Source: Longimicrobiales bacterium (GTDB lineage: Bacteria; Gemmatimonadota; Gemmatimonadetes; Longimicrobiales; Gaopeijiaceae). Taken from it: DNA of 64,000 nucleotides. The notes beneath the pieces are model-generated. The model saw only the letters and a list, made by a program, of their open reading frames with translations, was not told the DNA's origin and did no database searches. Location of the stretch: NCBI GenBank assembly GCA_028284495.1, contig JANQRP010000013.1:1-64000 (forward strand), written 5' to 3'. Below, piece after piece: positions 1 through 6,850 of the stretch. The position numbers were made by a program, and so were the translations under genes. Numbering within the stretch: the first letter of the stretch is position 1; the number at the start of each line of letters is the position of its first letter.

Positions 1-102
1 GCCAGACCTGGCTGATTCGGCTAGCTCTTCGGGTATCCTGTGCGGTATCGTGCGAATCGACCGGAGCAGGTGGGCCGGTTCGGCAACACAATCACGTTAG
101 GC
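1..102 (+). repeat. Integron attC site A (left part outside window)
   Basis: This is the right part of a repeat that recurs between the genes of the first 15 kb. It ends in the R' core GTTAGGC at 96-102, matching the integron consensus GTTRRRY. The stretch at 70-88 resembles the L' arm of the other copies. By comparison with complete copies of about 150 bp, its R'' box should lie some 50 bp left of the window. Recombination between G96 and T97 would start the first visible cassette. Confidence 0.8.
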
Positions 103-113
103 GACATGTAGCG

Positions 114-428
114 ATGGAAGATCACCCCTCGTTTCTCGCCCGACCACCGACATCGAAAGTCGGGCCTTTGGGTCGTACGATCCCGTCGGTCTTCCTTAGC
201 GTCGTCGCGTGGTCAGTCTTCGGGGTGGGACTCCTCAGTCCGCTGACTCCGTCCGAGGGGACACCATCCGTGGCCAACTGGTTGGTTCATCTAGCCTTGC
301 CGCTCGGCGTGCTTGGATGGATTGCCTGGGGCGCGGTCACGGCCGTGGGCCGGCTGCTGGTTCTAACGCAGATCGCTGCAATGCTGGGTAGCGCCGCCGC
401 GTTGATCCGGGTGTTGTACGACGTTTAG
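114..428 (+). CDS. Small membrane protein, integron cassette 1
   Basis: This 104-residue protein is not recognised by family. It looks like a small inner-membrane protein: hydrophobic segments are visible at about residues 22-43, 54-76 and 79-98, separated by short loops, and the first 20 residues are polar. The ATG at 114 lies only 12 nt after the R' box of the preceding attC, a position typical of cassette genes, and no clear Shine-Dalgarno sequence is visible. It is the only gene between attC sites A and B. Cassette genes are very often of unknown function, so none is proposed. Confidence 0.65.
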   Translation: MEDHPSFLARPPTSKVGPLGRTIPSVFLSVVAWSVFGVGLLSPLTPSEGTPSVANWLVHLALPLGVLGWIAWGAVTAVGRLLVLTQIAAMLGSAAALIRVLYDV

Positions 429-494
429 CGGACCGGCCACCGCTGGGACCGCACGGATTCGGACATGTGGCGTCGGCGACCGCGTTCCCACGTC

Positions 495-648
495 GCCTAA
501 CACAGATTTTGCCGGCTCCGCGCCTGGGGCGCTCCGGCCCAACCGGCCGGGACCGCGCGGGATGCGTGTGGCGGTTCGGATCGCCTGTGCGGTATCGTCC
601 GAATCGACCGGCGCGGTGGGCCGGTTCGGCAACACGACCACGTTAGCA
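495..648 (+). repeat. Integron attC site B
   Basis: R'' is GCCTAAC (495-501) and R' is GTTAGCA (642-648). The R'' box is the exact reverse complement of the R' at the start of the same cassette (GTTAGGC, 96-102), as the integron mechanism requires. Inside, a left arm near 511-521 and a right arm near 616-631 can fold together around an imperfect inverted-repeat body. Total length is 154 bp. Confidence 0.85.
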
Positions 649-716
649 GCCATCGCTGGGAGCGAAGCGGTACGATTGGCCATGGCCCCTAGAGCTGGCG
701 GAAGGAGGAGGATCGG

Positions 717-1184
717 GTGAGGGCGATGCGACGACGCCTACTCGGGTGTGTGGCGATCTCCGGGCTCTGGGTTGCGGCGTGTGATGAATCGCCCCTCGGG
801 CCTACGGAGCTTGAGTCCGATGGACTGCGCGTCGCGGCCGAGGCTCGCCCTGGTGTCGTATCGGCAGGCGACTCGGTTCAGGTGGGCGCGGTATTCCACA
901 ACCGTCTCGATCAGCCTGCTCAGGTTCAGTTTGGGATGGGCTGCCCGTTCTTCCTCGAGGTCGTACGGGGCTCCTCGAACACGCCGGTTCCTTTTGAGGG
1001 GACGGGCTACCCGTGTCTCACGGTCGGAAGCTCCCTGACGATCCCGGCGCAGGACTCGTTGGTGTACCTACGGTGGGTTTCGACGAGCGTCGACGATGAG
1101 CCGACGTCGCCAGGTCTCTATCGCGCGCGGCTGGACTTCACCAATGAGTGGCAATCCCTGGAGACCGAGTTCCGGGTTCGGTAG
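717..1184 (+). CDS. Lipoprotein, BsuPI-like domain, cassette 2
   Basis: A 155-residue protein with a lipoprotein signal: Arg-rich start, hydrophobic core, and lipobox V-A-A-C at about residue 22. The mature part is a beta-rich domain with 'DSVQVGAVFHNRLDQPAQ' near residues 52-69 and a later G-L-Y-x-A-x-L segment. This pattern is reminiscent of the BsuPI/intracellular proteinase inhibitor fold (PF12690); that assignment is inference. GTG at 717 is preferred over ATG at 726 because the strong AAGGAGGAGG at 702-711 sits 5 nt from it. It is the sole gene of its cassette, and likely sits on the periplasmic face of a membrane. Confidence 0.7.
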   Translation: MRAMRRRLLGCVAISGLWVAACDESPLGPTELESDGLRVAAEARPGVVSAGDSVQVGAVFHNRLDQPAQVQFGMGCPFFLEVVRGSSNTPVPFEGTGYPCLTVGSSLTIPAQDSLVYLRWVSTSVDDEPTSPGLYRARLDFTNEWQSLETEFRVR

Positions 1185-1201
1185 ACGGGAAGGGTGGCGA
1201 C

Positions 1202-1301
1202 GGCTTCTGACACAGGTGTTGCCGCCTCCGTTCGCTGGCGCTCACTTCGGTGAATCACGGCTCGCGATGCGAGCCGCGCCGGCAACTCGTTCACGTTATC
1301 T
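1202..1301 (+). repeat. Integron attC site C (short class)
   Basis: A shorter attC of about 97 bp. R'' region GGCTTCTGAC (1202-1211) matches 8 of 10 bases of the reverse complement of its cassette start (GTTAGCAGCC at 642-651). R' is GTTATCT (1295-1301). The middle holds GCCGCCTCCGTTCGCTGGCG, a variant shared with sites G and H, and an apical hairpin near 1261-1273. Confidence 0.65.
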
Positions 1302-1327
1302 GCCAGCGAGTGAGCGAGAAGGTGCGT

Positions 1328-2530
1328 ATGAGCCCAAGACGTTTCGAAGTCTTGATGTCAATCGGCTTACCGGCAGCGCTGCTAGTGGGACTCGCGGGCT
1401 GTGATGAGCAGTACGCAGCGGCCCAGTTTTCGGTCTTCGATAGCGCGGGTGTGACGATCGCGGAGTCGACGGGCCCAGCGTGGGAGGCTGGAGACGGTTG
1501 GACTGTCGAGTCCACTCCTGTCCTTGATCTCTCGAGAACCGGAAGTGGCTCAGCTCACGACTTCTTCCGAGTCACGGACGCGGATCGCCTTGCCGATGGA
1601 TCCATCGTAGTGGCCGATGACGGCAGTGACGAGGTGCGGGTGTTTTCGCCCTCAGGCGAGCACGTGTGGTCGGCCGGCCGCGATGGCCCTGGCCCAGGAG
1701 AATTTCGGCGTCTTGTCCAGGCCATCGTGCTGCCTGGAGACTCCGTGCTTGCCTACGACCCTTCTGGTGGGAGAGCGACGCTGTTCGATTCGGACGGCGC
1801 ACTTCGGAGGATCGTGACTCTGGACGGCCCTGATCTTCCGCGACAGCTGCATCCCGTCCCCGACGGGCGCTACGTAGCTCCAGCGTCGGGCGGCCTGGCG
1901 TTTGACGGTGTCGCGGGACTGCGTCGGCTGGAGGACAAGGTCTTGAGCCTCGGCTCCGACGGGGATGGTCGGGACACCGTCGCCACCCTTCCCGGGGAAG
2001 AGATCTTGTTCTTTGAGCAGGGTGCGACCCCTCCGACCTGGGGGAAGCGCGGGCACCTAGCCGTTCGGGATCAGGAGGTGTACGTCGGATCGGCCGATAG
2101 CGTGGAGTTTCGCGTGCTAGGCATCGACGGGCACCTGCGGATGATCGTGAGGGTCGCGGGATACGACCTCACGCTGACTCGCGCGGAGGTGGACTCGGAG
2201 CTCTTCGCTTGGTATCCGGACTCGATCGAGCTGGGCGCTATCGGGAGAGGCGCAAGAGATGCCCAACCCAATCGTGAGCACCGGCCAGCGTATGCGTCGC
2301 TCGTTGTCGACCGTCTTGGGTACACGTGGCTTCAGCGATTCGAGGCTCGACACGAAGCCGGAAGTCCCACCGAGTGGCTCGTCTTCGATACTTCTGGCAG
2401 GTGGCTCGGGAGTCTCCAGCTGCCGCCTAGGTTCGAGGTGTTCCGTATCGGTGAAGGCTGGATCCTCGGCAAGCGCGTCGACGAGTTCGACGTTGAGCAC
2501 GTACAGGTTCTCTCGCTGATACGCGACTAG
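1328..2530 (+). CDS. 6-bladed beta-propeller lipoprotein, cassette 3
   Basis: A 400-residue secreted lipoprotein whose lipobox L-A-G-C falls at about residue 24. It carries the hallmarks of the 6-bladed beta-propeller/NHL-like family: 'GRDGPGPGEFRRL' near residue 120, repeated blades of the type D-G-S-I-V-V-A-D, and a late 'WLQRFE' blade. The family is periplasmic or surface-exposed and of unknown biochemical role. The start at ATG 1328 was chosen because in-frame upstream starts lie inside attC site C, and GAGAAGG precedes 1328. It is the only gene between attC C and D. A clear paralogue sits at 12,694, and other propellers lie at 21,533, 24,079 and 32,194. Confidence 0.85.
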   Translation: MSPRRFEVLMSIGLPAALLVGLAGCDEQYAAAQFSVFDSAGVTIAESTGPAWEAGDGWTVESTPVLDLSRTGSGSAHDFFRVTDADRLADGSIVVADDGSDEVRVFSPSGEHVWSAGRDGPGPGEFRRLVQAIVLPGDSVLAYDPSGGRATLFDSDGALRRIVTLDGPDLPRQLHPVPDGRYVAPASGGLAFDGVAGLRRLEDKVLSLGSDGDGRDTVATLPGEEILFFEQGATPPTWGKRGHLAVRDQEVYVGSADSVEFRVLGIDGHLRMIVRVAGYDLTLTRAEVDSELFAWYPDSIELGAIGRGARDAQPNREHRPAYASLVVDRLGYTWLQRFEARHEAGSPTEWLVFDTSGRWLGSLQLPPRFEVFRIGEGWILGKRVDEFDVEHVQVLSLIRD

Positions 2531-2557
2531 GTCTGATCGAGACCGCCGAGCAGCGCC

Positions 2558-2715
2558 GGCAGATACCTGCATGTTGCCGGCTCCGCGCCTAGCGGCGCTC
2601 CGTCCCAACCGGCCCTCGACCGATTCGGATGCGTGTGGCGTTTCGGTTAGCCTGTGCGATCTCGTCCGATGCGACCGGCCCTCATGGCCGGTTCGGCAAC
2701 CCCATCACGTTATGC
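2558..2715 (+). repeat. Integron attC site D
   Basis: R'' region GGCAGATACC (2558-2567) matches 9 of 10 bases of the reverse complement of its own cassette start (GTTATCTGCC, 1295-1304). R' is GTTATGC (2709-2715). The body of about 155 bp is strongly similar to sites A, B, E, F and I, with the GTTGCCGGCTCCGCGCC left arm and the GGCCGGTTCGGCAAC right arm. Confidence 0.85.
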
Positions 2716-2795
2716 GACACGCCGATCGGATCTGTGCGGTAGCTCGAGCCCGAGGGCGGATGTAGCTGGTGGCGCCTCGGGTGTGCACGGGATCC

Positions 2796-2831
2796 TTGTC
2801 TCGTATTCATGGTATCGTATATGATACCATG
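2796..2831 (+). promoter_or_regulatory. Promoter-operator of the toxin-antitoxin cassette
   Basis: A perfect inverted repeat CATGGTATC-N6-GATACCATG spans 2808-2831 and runs into the GTG start of the toxin gene. A plausible promoter overlaps it: -35 TTGTCT (2796-2801), 18-bp spacer, -10 TATGAT (2820-2825). With that spacing the transcript would begin at or next to the start codon, so the mRNA may be leaderless. Autorepression by the RHH antitoxin at this operator is inferred from TA family behaviour. Confidence 0.65.
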
Positions 2832-3250
2832 TGATCCGAATCGTCCTGGATACGAATGTGCTCGTTGCCGGGCTGAAGTCGCGAAACGGAGCGTCCTTTC
2901 AGGTCCTGCAGATGTTGGGGCCGGACGCCCCCTTTGAACCCAGCCTGTCTGTGCCGCTGGTCCTGGAGTACGAGATGGCGCTGCGGCGGACCCTCGGCGC
3001 CGAGGACAGTCGGATCGAGCCGGTGCTCGATTACCTGTGCCACGTCGCAGACTTGCGGGAGATCTTCTTCCTGTGGCGTCCGTTCCTTCGGGACGCTGGA
3101 GATGAGATGGTCCTCGAGGTGGCCGTCGGAGCACAGGCGGAGCAGGTCGTGACCCACAACGTTCGGGACTTCGAGGGCGTCGAAGAGCGATTCGGAATCA
3201 GGATCGTGACCCCTGCCGAGTTCCTGGTGAGGATGAGAGAGCTTCGATGA
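2831..3250 (+). CDS. PIN-domain toxin (COG1569-like), cassette 4
   Basis: A 139-residue PIN-fold protein, the likely ribonuclease toxin of a type II toxin-antitoxin pair. The N-terminal strand 'VLDTNVLVAG' supplies the first conserved Asp (residue 6). Further acidic residues occur at E-Y-E (near 47), D-E-M-V-L-E (near 95) and in 'THNVRDFEG' (near 112-120), the arrangement of the four-acid Mg2+ site. Length suits the COG1569 branch. The start is GTG at 2831, directly abutting the operator palindrome with no room for a ribosome binding site. The gene overlaps the antitoxin by 4 nt. The toxin precedes the antitoxin, the reverse of the usual vapBC order. Confidence 0.85.
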   Translation: MIRIVLDTNVLVAGLKSRNGASFQVLQMLGPDAPFEPSLSVPLVLEYEMALRRTLGAEDSRIEPVLDYLCHVADLREIFFLWRPFLRDAGDEMVLEVAVGAQAEQVVTHNVRDFEGVEERFGIRIVTPAEFLVRMRELR

Positions 3251-3507
3251 GTACGCTGAGCCTACGACTGCCAGAGTCGCTCCATGAGCGAGCCCGAGCG
3301 CTCGCCCAGCAGGAGGGAGTGTCGATCAACCAGCTGATCGCGACCGCGCTTGCGGAGAAGATCTCTGCACTCGACACCGTCGAATACCTTCGCGATCGCG
3401 CCTCCCGCGGCTCGCGTGAAGCCTTCCTCGACGCGCTGAACGAGGTGCCCGACGGCGAGCCAATGCCGGGCGACGAACTGCCACCGGGTATGGGCGCGGA
3501 CGGATAG
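3247..3507 (+). CDS. RHH (HicB/CopG-like) antitoxin, cassette 4
   Basis: An 86-residue partner of the PIN toxin. Residues 1-45 have the ribbon-helix-helix signature: a short strand 'TLSLRLPESLHERARALA' followed by 'GVSINQLIATAL'. The C-terminal half is acidic and proline-rich, as expected of the toxin-wrapping tail. ATG 3247 overlaps the toxin stop (ATGA), implying translational coupling. The protein most likely neutralises the toxin and represses the operon at the palindrome over the toxin start. TA pairs are common in large integron arrays, where they are thought to stabilise the array. Confidence 0.85.
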   Translation: MSTLSLRLPESLHERARALAQQEGVSINQLIATALAEKISALDTVEYLRDRASRGSREAFLDALNEVPDGEPMPGDELPPGMGADG

Positions 3508-3523
3508 AGCGAGAGGAGCGCAC

Positions 3524-3677
3524 GTCGGAGAACTGCGTGTTGCCGGCTCCGCGCCTGCGGCGCTCCGACCCAACCGGCCCGACCTGGCAGATTCTGCTCG
3601 CTGTTCGGTTAGCCTGTGCGATATCGTCCGATGCGACCGGCCCTCATGGCCGGTTCGGCAACCCAATCACGTTGGCC
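3524..3677 (+). repeat. Integron attC site E
   Basis: R'' region GTCGGAGAAC (3524-3533) matches 8 of 10 bases of the reverse complement of its cassette start (GTTATGCGAC, 2709-2718). R' is GTTGGCC (3671-3677). The body is very close to site D, including GGTTAGCCTGTGCGATATCG and the paired arms. Confidence 0.85.
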
Positions 3678-3728
3678 GCCACTACGTGATCGAGAGGACT
3701 CGGGAACGTCTGCAAGGGGATCACCACG

Positions 3729-4382
3729 ATGCGGCTCTACCTGTCCTCGCACCGGATCGGAAGTCACGGCGACCGGCTGCTCGAGCTGTTGCAGGACGGG
3801 ACTCGCGCTTTGGTCATCGTGAACGGGCTCGACGGCGCGCGTGCCTCCACTCGCGACTCGGTGCGTGAGCGCACGATCGGCGACCTCGCCGCTCTCGGAG
3901 TCGATGCAGACGAGCTGGACCTCCGAGATTTCTTCGACGATTCGCGGACCCTGGATGGTATTGTCCAGGAGATTGATCTCGTGTGGGCGTGTGGCGGCAA
4001 TGCGTTCACCCTGACCATGGCGATGCACCAGAGCGGATTCGCCACGCGGCTGGCCAAGTGGCTCGAAGACGATCGGATTGCCTACGGCGGCTACAGCGCC
4101 GGAGCTGTAGTCGCGGGGAACACGCTGCACGGGATCGATCTCGTCGACTCAGCCGATCCCGAGCAGGCGGTGCCGCCCGGCTACCGCACCGACATCCTCT
4201 GGTCCGGGTTGGGATTGGTCCCGTACGCCATCGTACCTCACTACCGGTCCGATCACTGGGAGTCCGAGAAGATCGAGGCGGTTGCACGATACTGCCGTGA
4301 CGAAGGCATTCCGCATCGCACGCTTCGAGATGGCGAGGTCATCGTCGTAGATGGTGCCGCGGAGGAGTTCTTCACGCCGTGA
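3729..4382 (+). CDS. Peptidase S51 (dipeptidase E-like), cassette 5
   Basis: A 217-residue cytoplasmic protein of the peptidase S51/cyanophycinase family, class I glutamine-amidotransferase-like fold. The nucleophile elbow 'GGYSAGAVVAG' places the catalytic Ser at about residue 123, and a candidate His lies in 'PHYRSDH' near residue 176. 'WACGGNAFTL' near residue 86 is the conserved Gly-rich turn. S51 enzymes include Asp-dipeptidases, so a role in dipeptide turnover is likely but the substrate is unknown. The ATG at 3729 has AAGGGGA about 8 nt upstream. It is the single gene of a cassette whose two ends match perfectly. Confidence 0.85.
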   Translation: MRLYLSSHRIGSHGDRLLELLQDGTRALVIVNGLDGARASTRDSVRERTIGDLAALGVDADELDLRDFFDDSRTLDGIVQEIDLVWACGGNAFTLTMAMHQSGFATRLAKWLEDDRIAYGGYSAGAVVAGNTLHGIDLVDSADPEQAVPPGYRTDILWSGLGLVPYAIVPHYRSDHWESEKIEAVARYCRDEGIPHRTLRDGEVIVVDGAAEEFFTP

Positions 4383-4409
4383 CGGCGAGGCCGGGACGGA
4401 GGACGTAGC

Positions 4410-4567
4410 GGCGGCCAACTGCATGTTGCCGGCTCCGTGCCTTCGGCGCTCCGGCCCAGCCGGCCCTCGACCGACCTGAATGCGTGTGGCGGTTCGGGTA
4501 GCCTGTACGGTATCCTCCGAATCGACCGGAGCAGGTGGGCCGCGCCGGCAACCCCGGCACGCCGTGC
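4410..4567 (+). repeat. Integron attC site F, degenerate R'
   Basis: GGCGGCCAAC (4410-4419) is a perfect 10-of-10 reverse complement of the start of its cassette (GTTGGCCGCC, 3671-3680), the strongest single pairing in the array. The right end is decayed: where other sites read CACGTT, this one reads CACGCC (4559-4563 region), so the cleavage triplet GTT has become GCC. Confidence 0.85.
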
Positions 4568-4623
4568 GGCATGTGCCTAGGATTCGCGTTGCGGTGATTG
4601 AAGCTTCCGATTGGGGGACAGGC

Positions 4624-5388
4624 ATGGCGAATCAACCATCAGACTTAGGGCTCGTCGTCTGGCATGACCTCCTTACGGACCGCGTGGACGAAGCGAAGGA
4701 GTTCTATGGACGTGCCTTGGGATGGGAGTACCACATTGAGCACGCTGAGGATTTCGCGTGGCGACCCGGTGAGGAGGCCGACTACCCTCTGATCATGAGG
4801 GATGGGGTTGCGCACGGGGGTATCGTGGAGGCTGGAGACTCCGCACCCTCGCATTGGCTGGCGTGGGTGGCCGTGCCCGACGTGGATCGGACCACGCGTC
4901 GTATGGTGGAGGGCGGTGGCCGTGTGGAGAGACAGCCTTTCGATGTACCCGGCGTCGGGCGGGGGGCAGTCGTTTCGGACCCGTGGGGCGCGAAGGTCTG
5001 TCCCTTCGTCGCAAGCCACAGCTTTCCACCTCCCGAAGGGGTCTTCCGGTGCGATGAACTACGCACCCCGGAGCCTGATTCGGCGTCCGTGTTCTATTCG
5101 GACGTGTTCGGGTGGTCCCTTGTGGAGGAAGGTCCTTCCCGCATGATCGGTGACGTGGGATCACCACGGGCCATCGTGATCACGAAGAGTCGTGAGGGCG
5201 AGCCATCAAGCTGGACGCCATACTTGTCTTCGGACGACTTGGATGCAGACGTACGTAGGGCGCAGGGGCTCGGAGCGAGATTGGTGCCGCGCGACGATTG
5301 GGAAGATGCGTCCGACCAGAGAGCCCTGCTCGCCGATCCCACCGGCGCGATGTTCGGCCTCGTCGCGGCAGTTCCCAAGGAGCCGTGA
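4624..5388 (+). CDS. Two-domain VOC family protein, cassette 6
   Basis: A 254-residue cytoplasmic protein with two tandem vicinal-oxygen-chelate (glyoxalase/bleomycin-resistance) modules. Each begins with a W-H or C-D-E-L-like strand and an F-Y-x-x-x-x-G-W helix turn: 'EFYGRALGWEY' near residue 27 and 'VFYSDVFGWSLVEE' near residue 157. Each ends in a 'DPWGA' or 'DPTGAMFGLV' strand. Double-VOC proteins bind metals or small ligands; the substrate cannot be read from the sequence. ATG 4624 was preferred because upstream starts fall in attC site F. Confidence 0.8.
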   Translation: MANQPSDLGLVVWHDLLTDRVDEAKEFYGRALGWEYHIEHAEDFAWRPGEEADYPLIMRDGVAHGGIVEAGDSAPSHWLAWVAVPDVDRTTRRMVEGGGRVERQPFDVPGVGRGAVVSDPWGAKVCPFVASHSFPPPEGVFRCDELRTPEPDSASVFYSDVFGWSLVEEGPSRMIGDVGSPRAIVITKSREGEPSSWTPYLSSDDLDADVRRAQGLGARLVPRDDWEDASDQRALLADPTGAMFGLVAAVPKEP

Positions 5389-5432
5389 CTTTCGATCCAA
5401 CGGATTCGGGATCTGGACGCGGTACGGCACTC

Positions 5433-5461
5433 GCCGTACAACTGAAGGTTGCCGCTCCTTA
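5433..5461 (+). repeat. Truncated attC (left half only)
   Basis: GCCGTACAAC (5433-5442) is the likely R'' of cassette 6; it differs from the reverse complement of that cassette's start only at transition positions. It is followed by the usual left arm ACTGAAGGTTGCCGC (5441-5455). After about 5460 the attC similarity stops, and no right arm or R' box follows. The same 15 bases recur at 12,578-12,592. Confidence 0.6.
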
Positions 5462-5599
5462 GGCTCGAGGTGCTGGCGATGCTCCTCGGGCGTGGACTCC
5501 TCCTGCGTATGGTGTTGCGTCGAGGATATGTGTGGTCGACCGGCGTGGTGCTCGGCATCCGCTGCGCGGTGGGCGCGTCGAAGTGCTGGAGGAGACGGA

Positions 5600-6757
5600 T
5601 TGATTCGTAAGCTCTCGTGGCTGGTCCTGCTGAGCGCCTGTACGTCGTCGGCACCTGCCGACCACTCCGAACCCGAGATCGACGTCGAGAGCTACGGGCC
5701 GTTGCTGCAGTGGACTCCGGACCAACAGCTGGTGGGGTACCGGAACTTCGATCGCATTCTCGCGACTCGAACCATCGCGGCGGGGGACTTCGTACTGGAG
5801 CTTCCCGACGTTCCTCGCGACCTGTCGGGGCTGTCGTTCGAGTTCGATGGGGAGGCGCTCTCACTCGAGTCCTTCGTCGAGCGAAACCATGTGGTCGGCT
5901 TGCTGGTCCTCAAGGACGGGGCCATCGCGCTGGAGCGCTACCGAAAGGGCAATGGTCCCGACACCAGGTGGGTGTCCTTCTCCGTAGCCAAGTCCGTGGT
6001 TTCGCTGCTGTACGGAGCCGCCATCAAGGACGGCTACATCACCGACCTCGACGAGTCGGTCACAGCCTATCTGCCTCGGCTCCGGGGGACCTCGTACGAG
6101 GGGGTGTCCATCCGCGATGCCCTTCAGATGGCCTCCGGAGTCGAATGGAGCGAGGACTACGGCGACCCGAGCTCGGACGTCCGAAGGCTCTCGAACTTCA
6201 CGTCCCTCACACTACTCGACTACCTGGGCGAGCGACCTCGGGTCGCTGCTCCGGGCGAACGCTTCAACTACAACTCGGGGGAGACGCACCTGCTCGCGTC
6301 GGTGCTCCGGTCGGCGATCGGGAGCAACCTCTCGACCTACCTGTCGAGCAAGATGTGGCGCCCGTTCGGTATGGAGGCGGACGCGAACTGGCTTCTCTGG
6401 GGGCCGGACGGCCCCGAGGATGGCGGCTGCTGTATCAGCGCTACGCTCCGTGACTACGGCCGGATCGGGCTCTTCGTGACGCGTGGTGGTGCACTACCCG
6501 ATGGTGATACCGTTCTGCCGGCAGGTTGGATGGAGCAATCCACGTCGCCCTCGCCGAGCTCCGAAGGTTACGGCTTCCTCTGGTGGCTGATCGGCGATCA
6601 GGCCTACGCGGCCCTGGGAGTGTTCGGTCAGATGATCTTCATCGATCCAGCGGAAGACCTGGTGGTGGTGACCCACAGCGTGTGGCCCGACGCTACCGCG
6701 GGCTTTCCGAGATCGTTCGCGTTCGCGGCTGCGGTTCGAGACGCGCTTCGAGAATAG
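5600..6757 (+). CDS. Serine hydrolase lipoprotein (beta-lactamase fold)
   Basis: A 385-residue lipoprotein (lipobox L-S-A-C at about residue 13) of the class C beta-lactamase/penicillin-binding-protein-like serine hydrolase family. The catalytic S-x-x-K is visible in 'SFSVAKSVVSLLYG', and the Tyr motif is in 'NYNSGETHLLASVL', about 120 residues later. Family members act as esterases or peptidases in the periplasm; the substrate is unknown. The chosen start is TTG 5600, which has GGAGGAG 5-6 nt upstream and gives a short clean signal peptide; longer frames begin inside the previous gene. It is the first gene after the truncated attC. Similar hydrolases occur at 10,744 and 36,597. Confidence 0.85.
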   Translation: MIRKLSWLVLLSACTSSAPADHSEPEIDVESYGPLLQWTPDQQLVGYRNFDRILATRTIAAGDFVLELPDVPRDLSGLSFEFDGEALSLESFVERNHVVGLLVLKDGAIALERYRKGNGPDTRWVSFSVAKSVVSLLYGAAIKDGYITDLDESVTAYLPRLRGTSYEGVSIRDALQMASGVEWSEDYGDPSSDVRRLSNFTSLTLLDYLGERPRVAAPGERFNYNSGETHLLASVLRSAIGSNLSTYLSSKMWRPFGMEADANWLLWGPDGPEDGGCCISATLRDYGRIGLFVTRGGALPDGDTVLPAGWMEQSTSPSPSSEGYGFLWWLIGDQAYAALGVFGQMIFIDPAEDLVVVTHSVWPDATAGFPRSFAFAAAVRDALRE

Positions 6758-6850
6758 AGGCTCCGGGTCACCCGGGACCCGACGGGGGCCGTGTTCGAGT
6801 GGATCCGGTCGGTGTCCCAAGCCTGATCGGTGGCCAGGGCCGTACGACGT

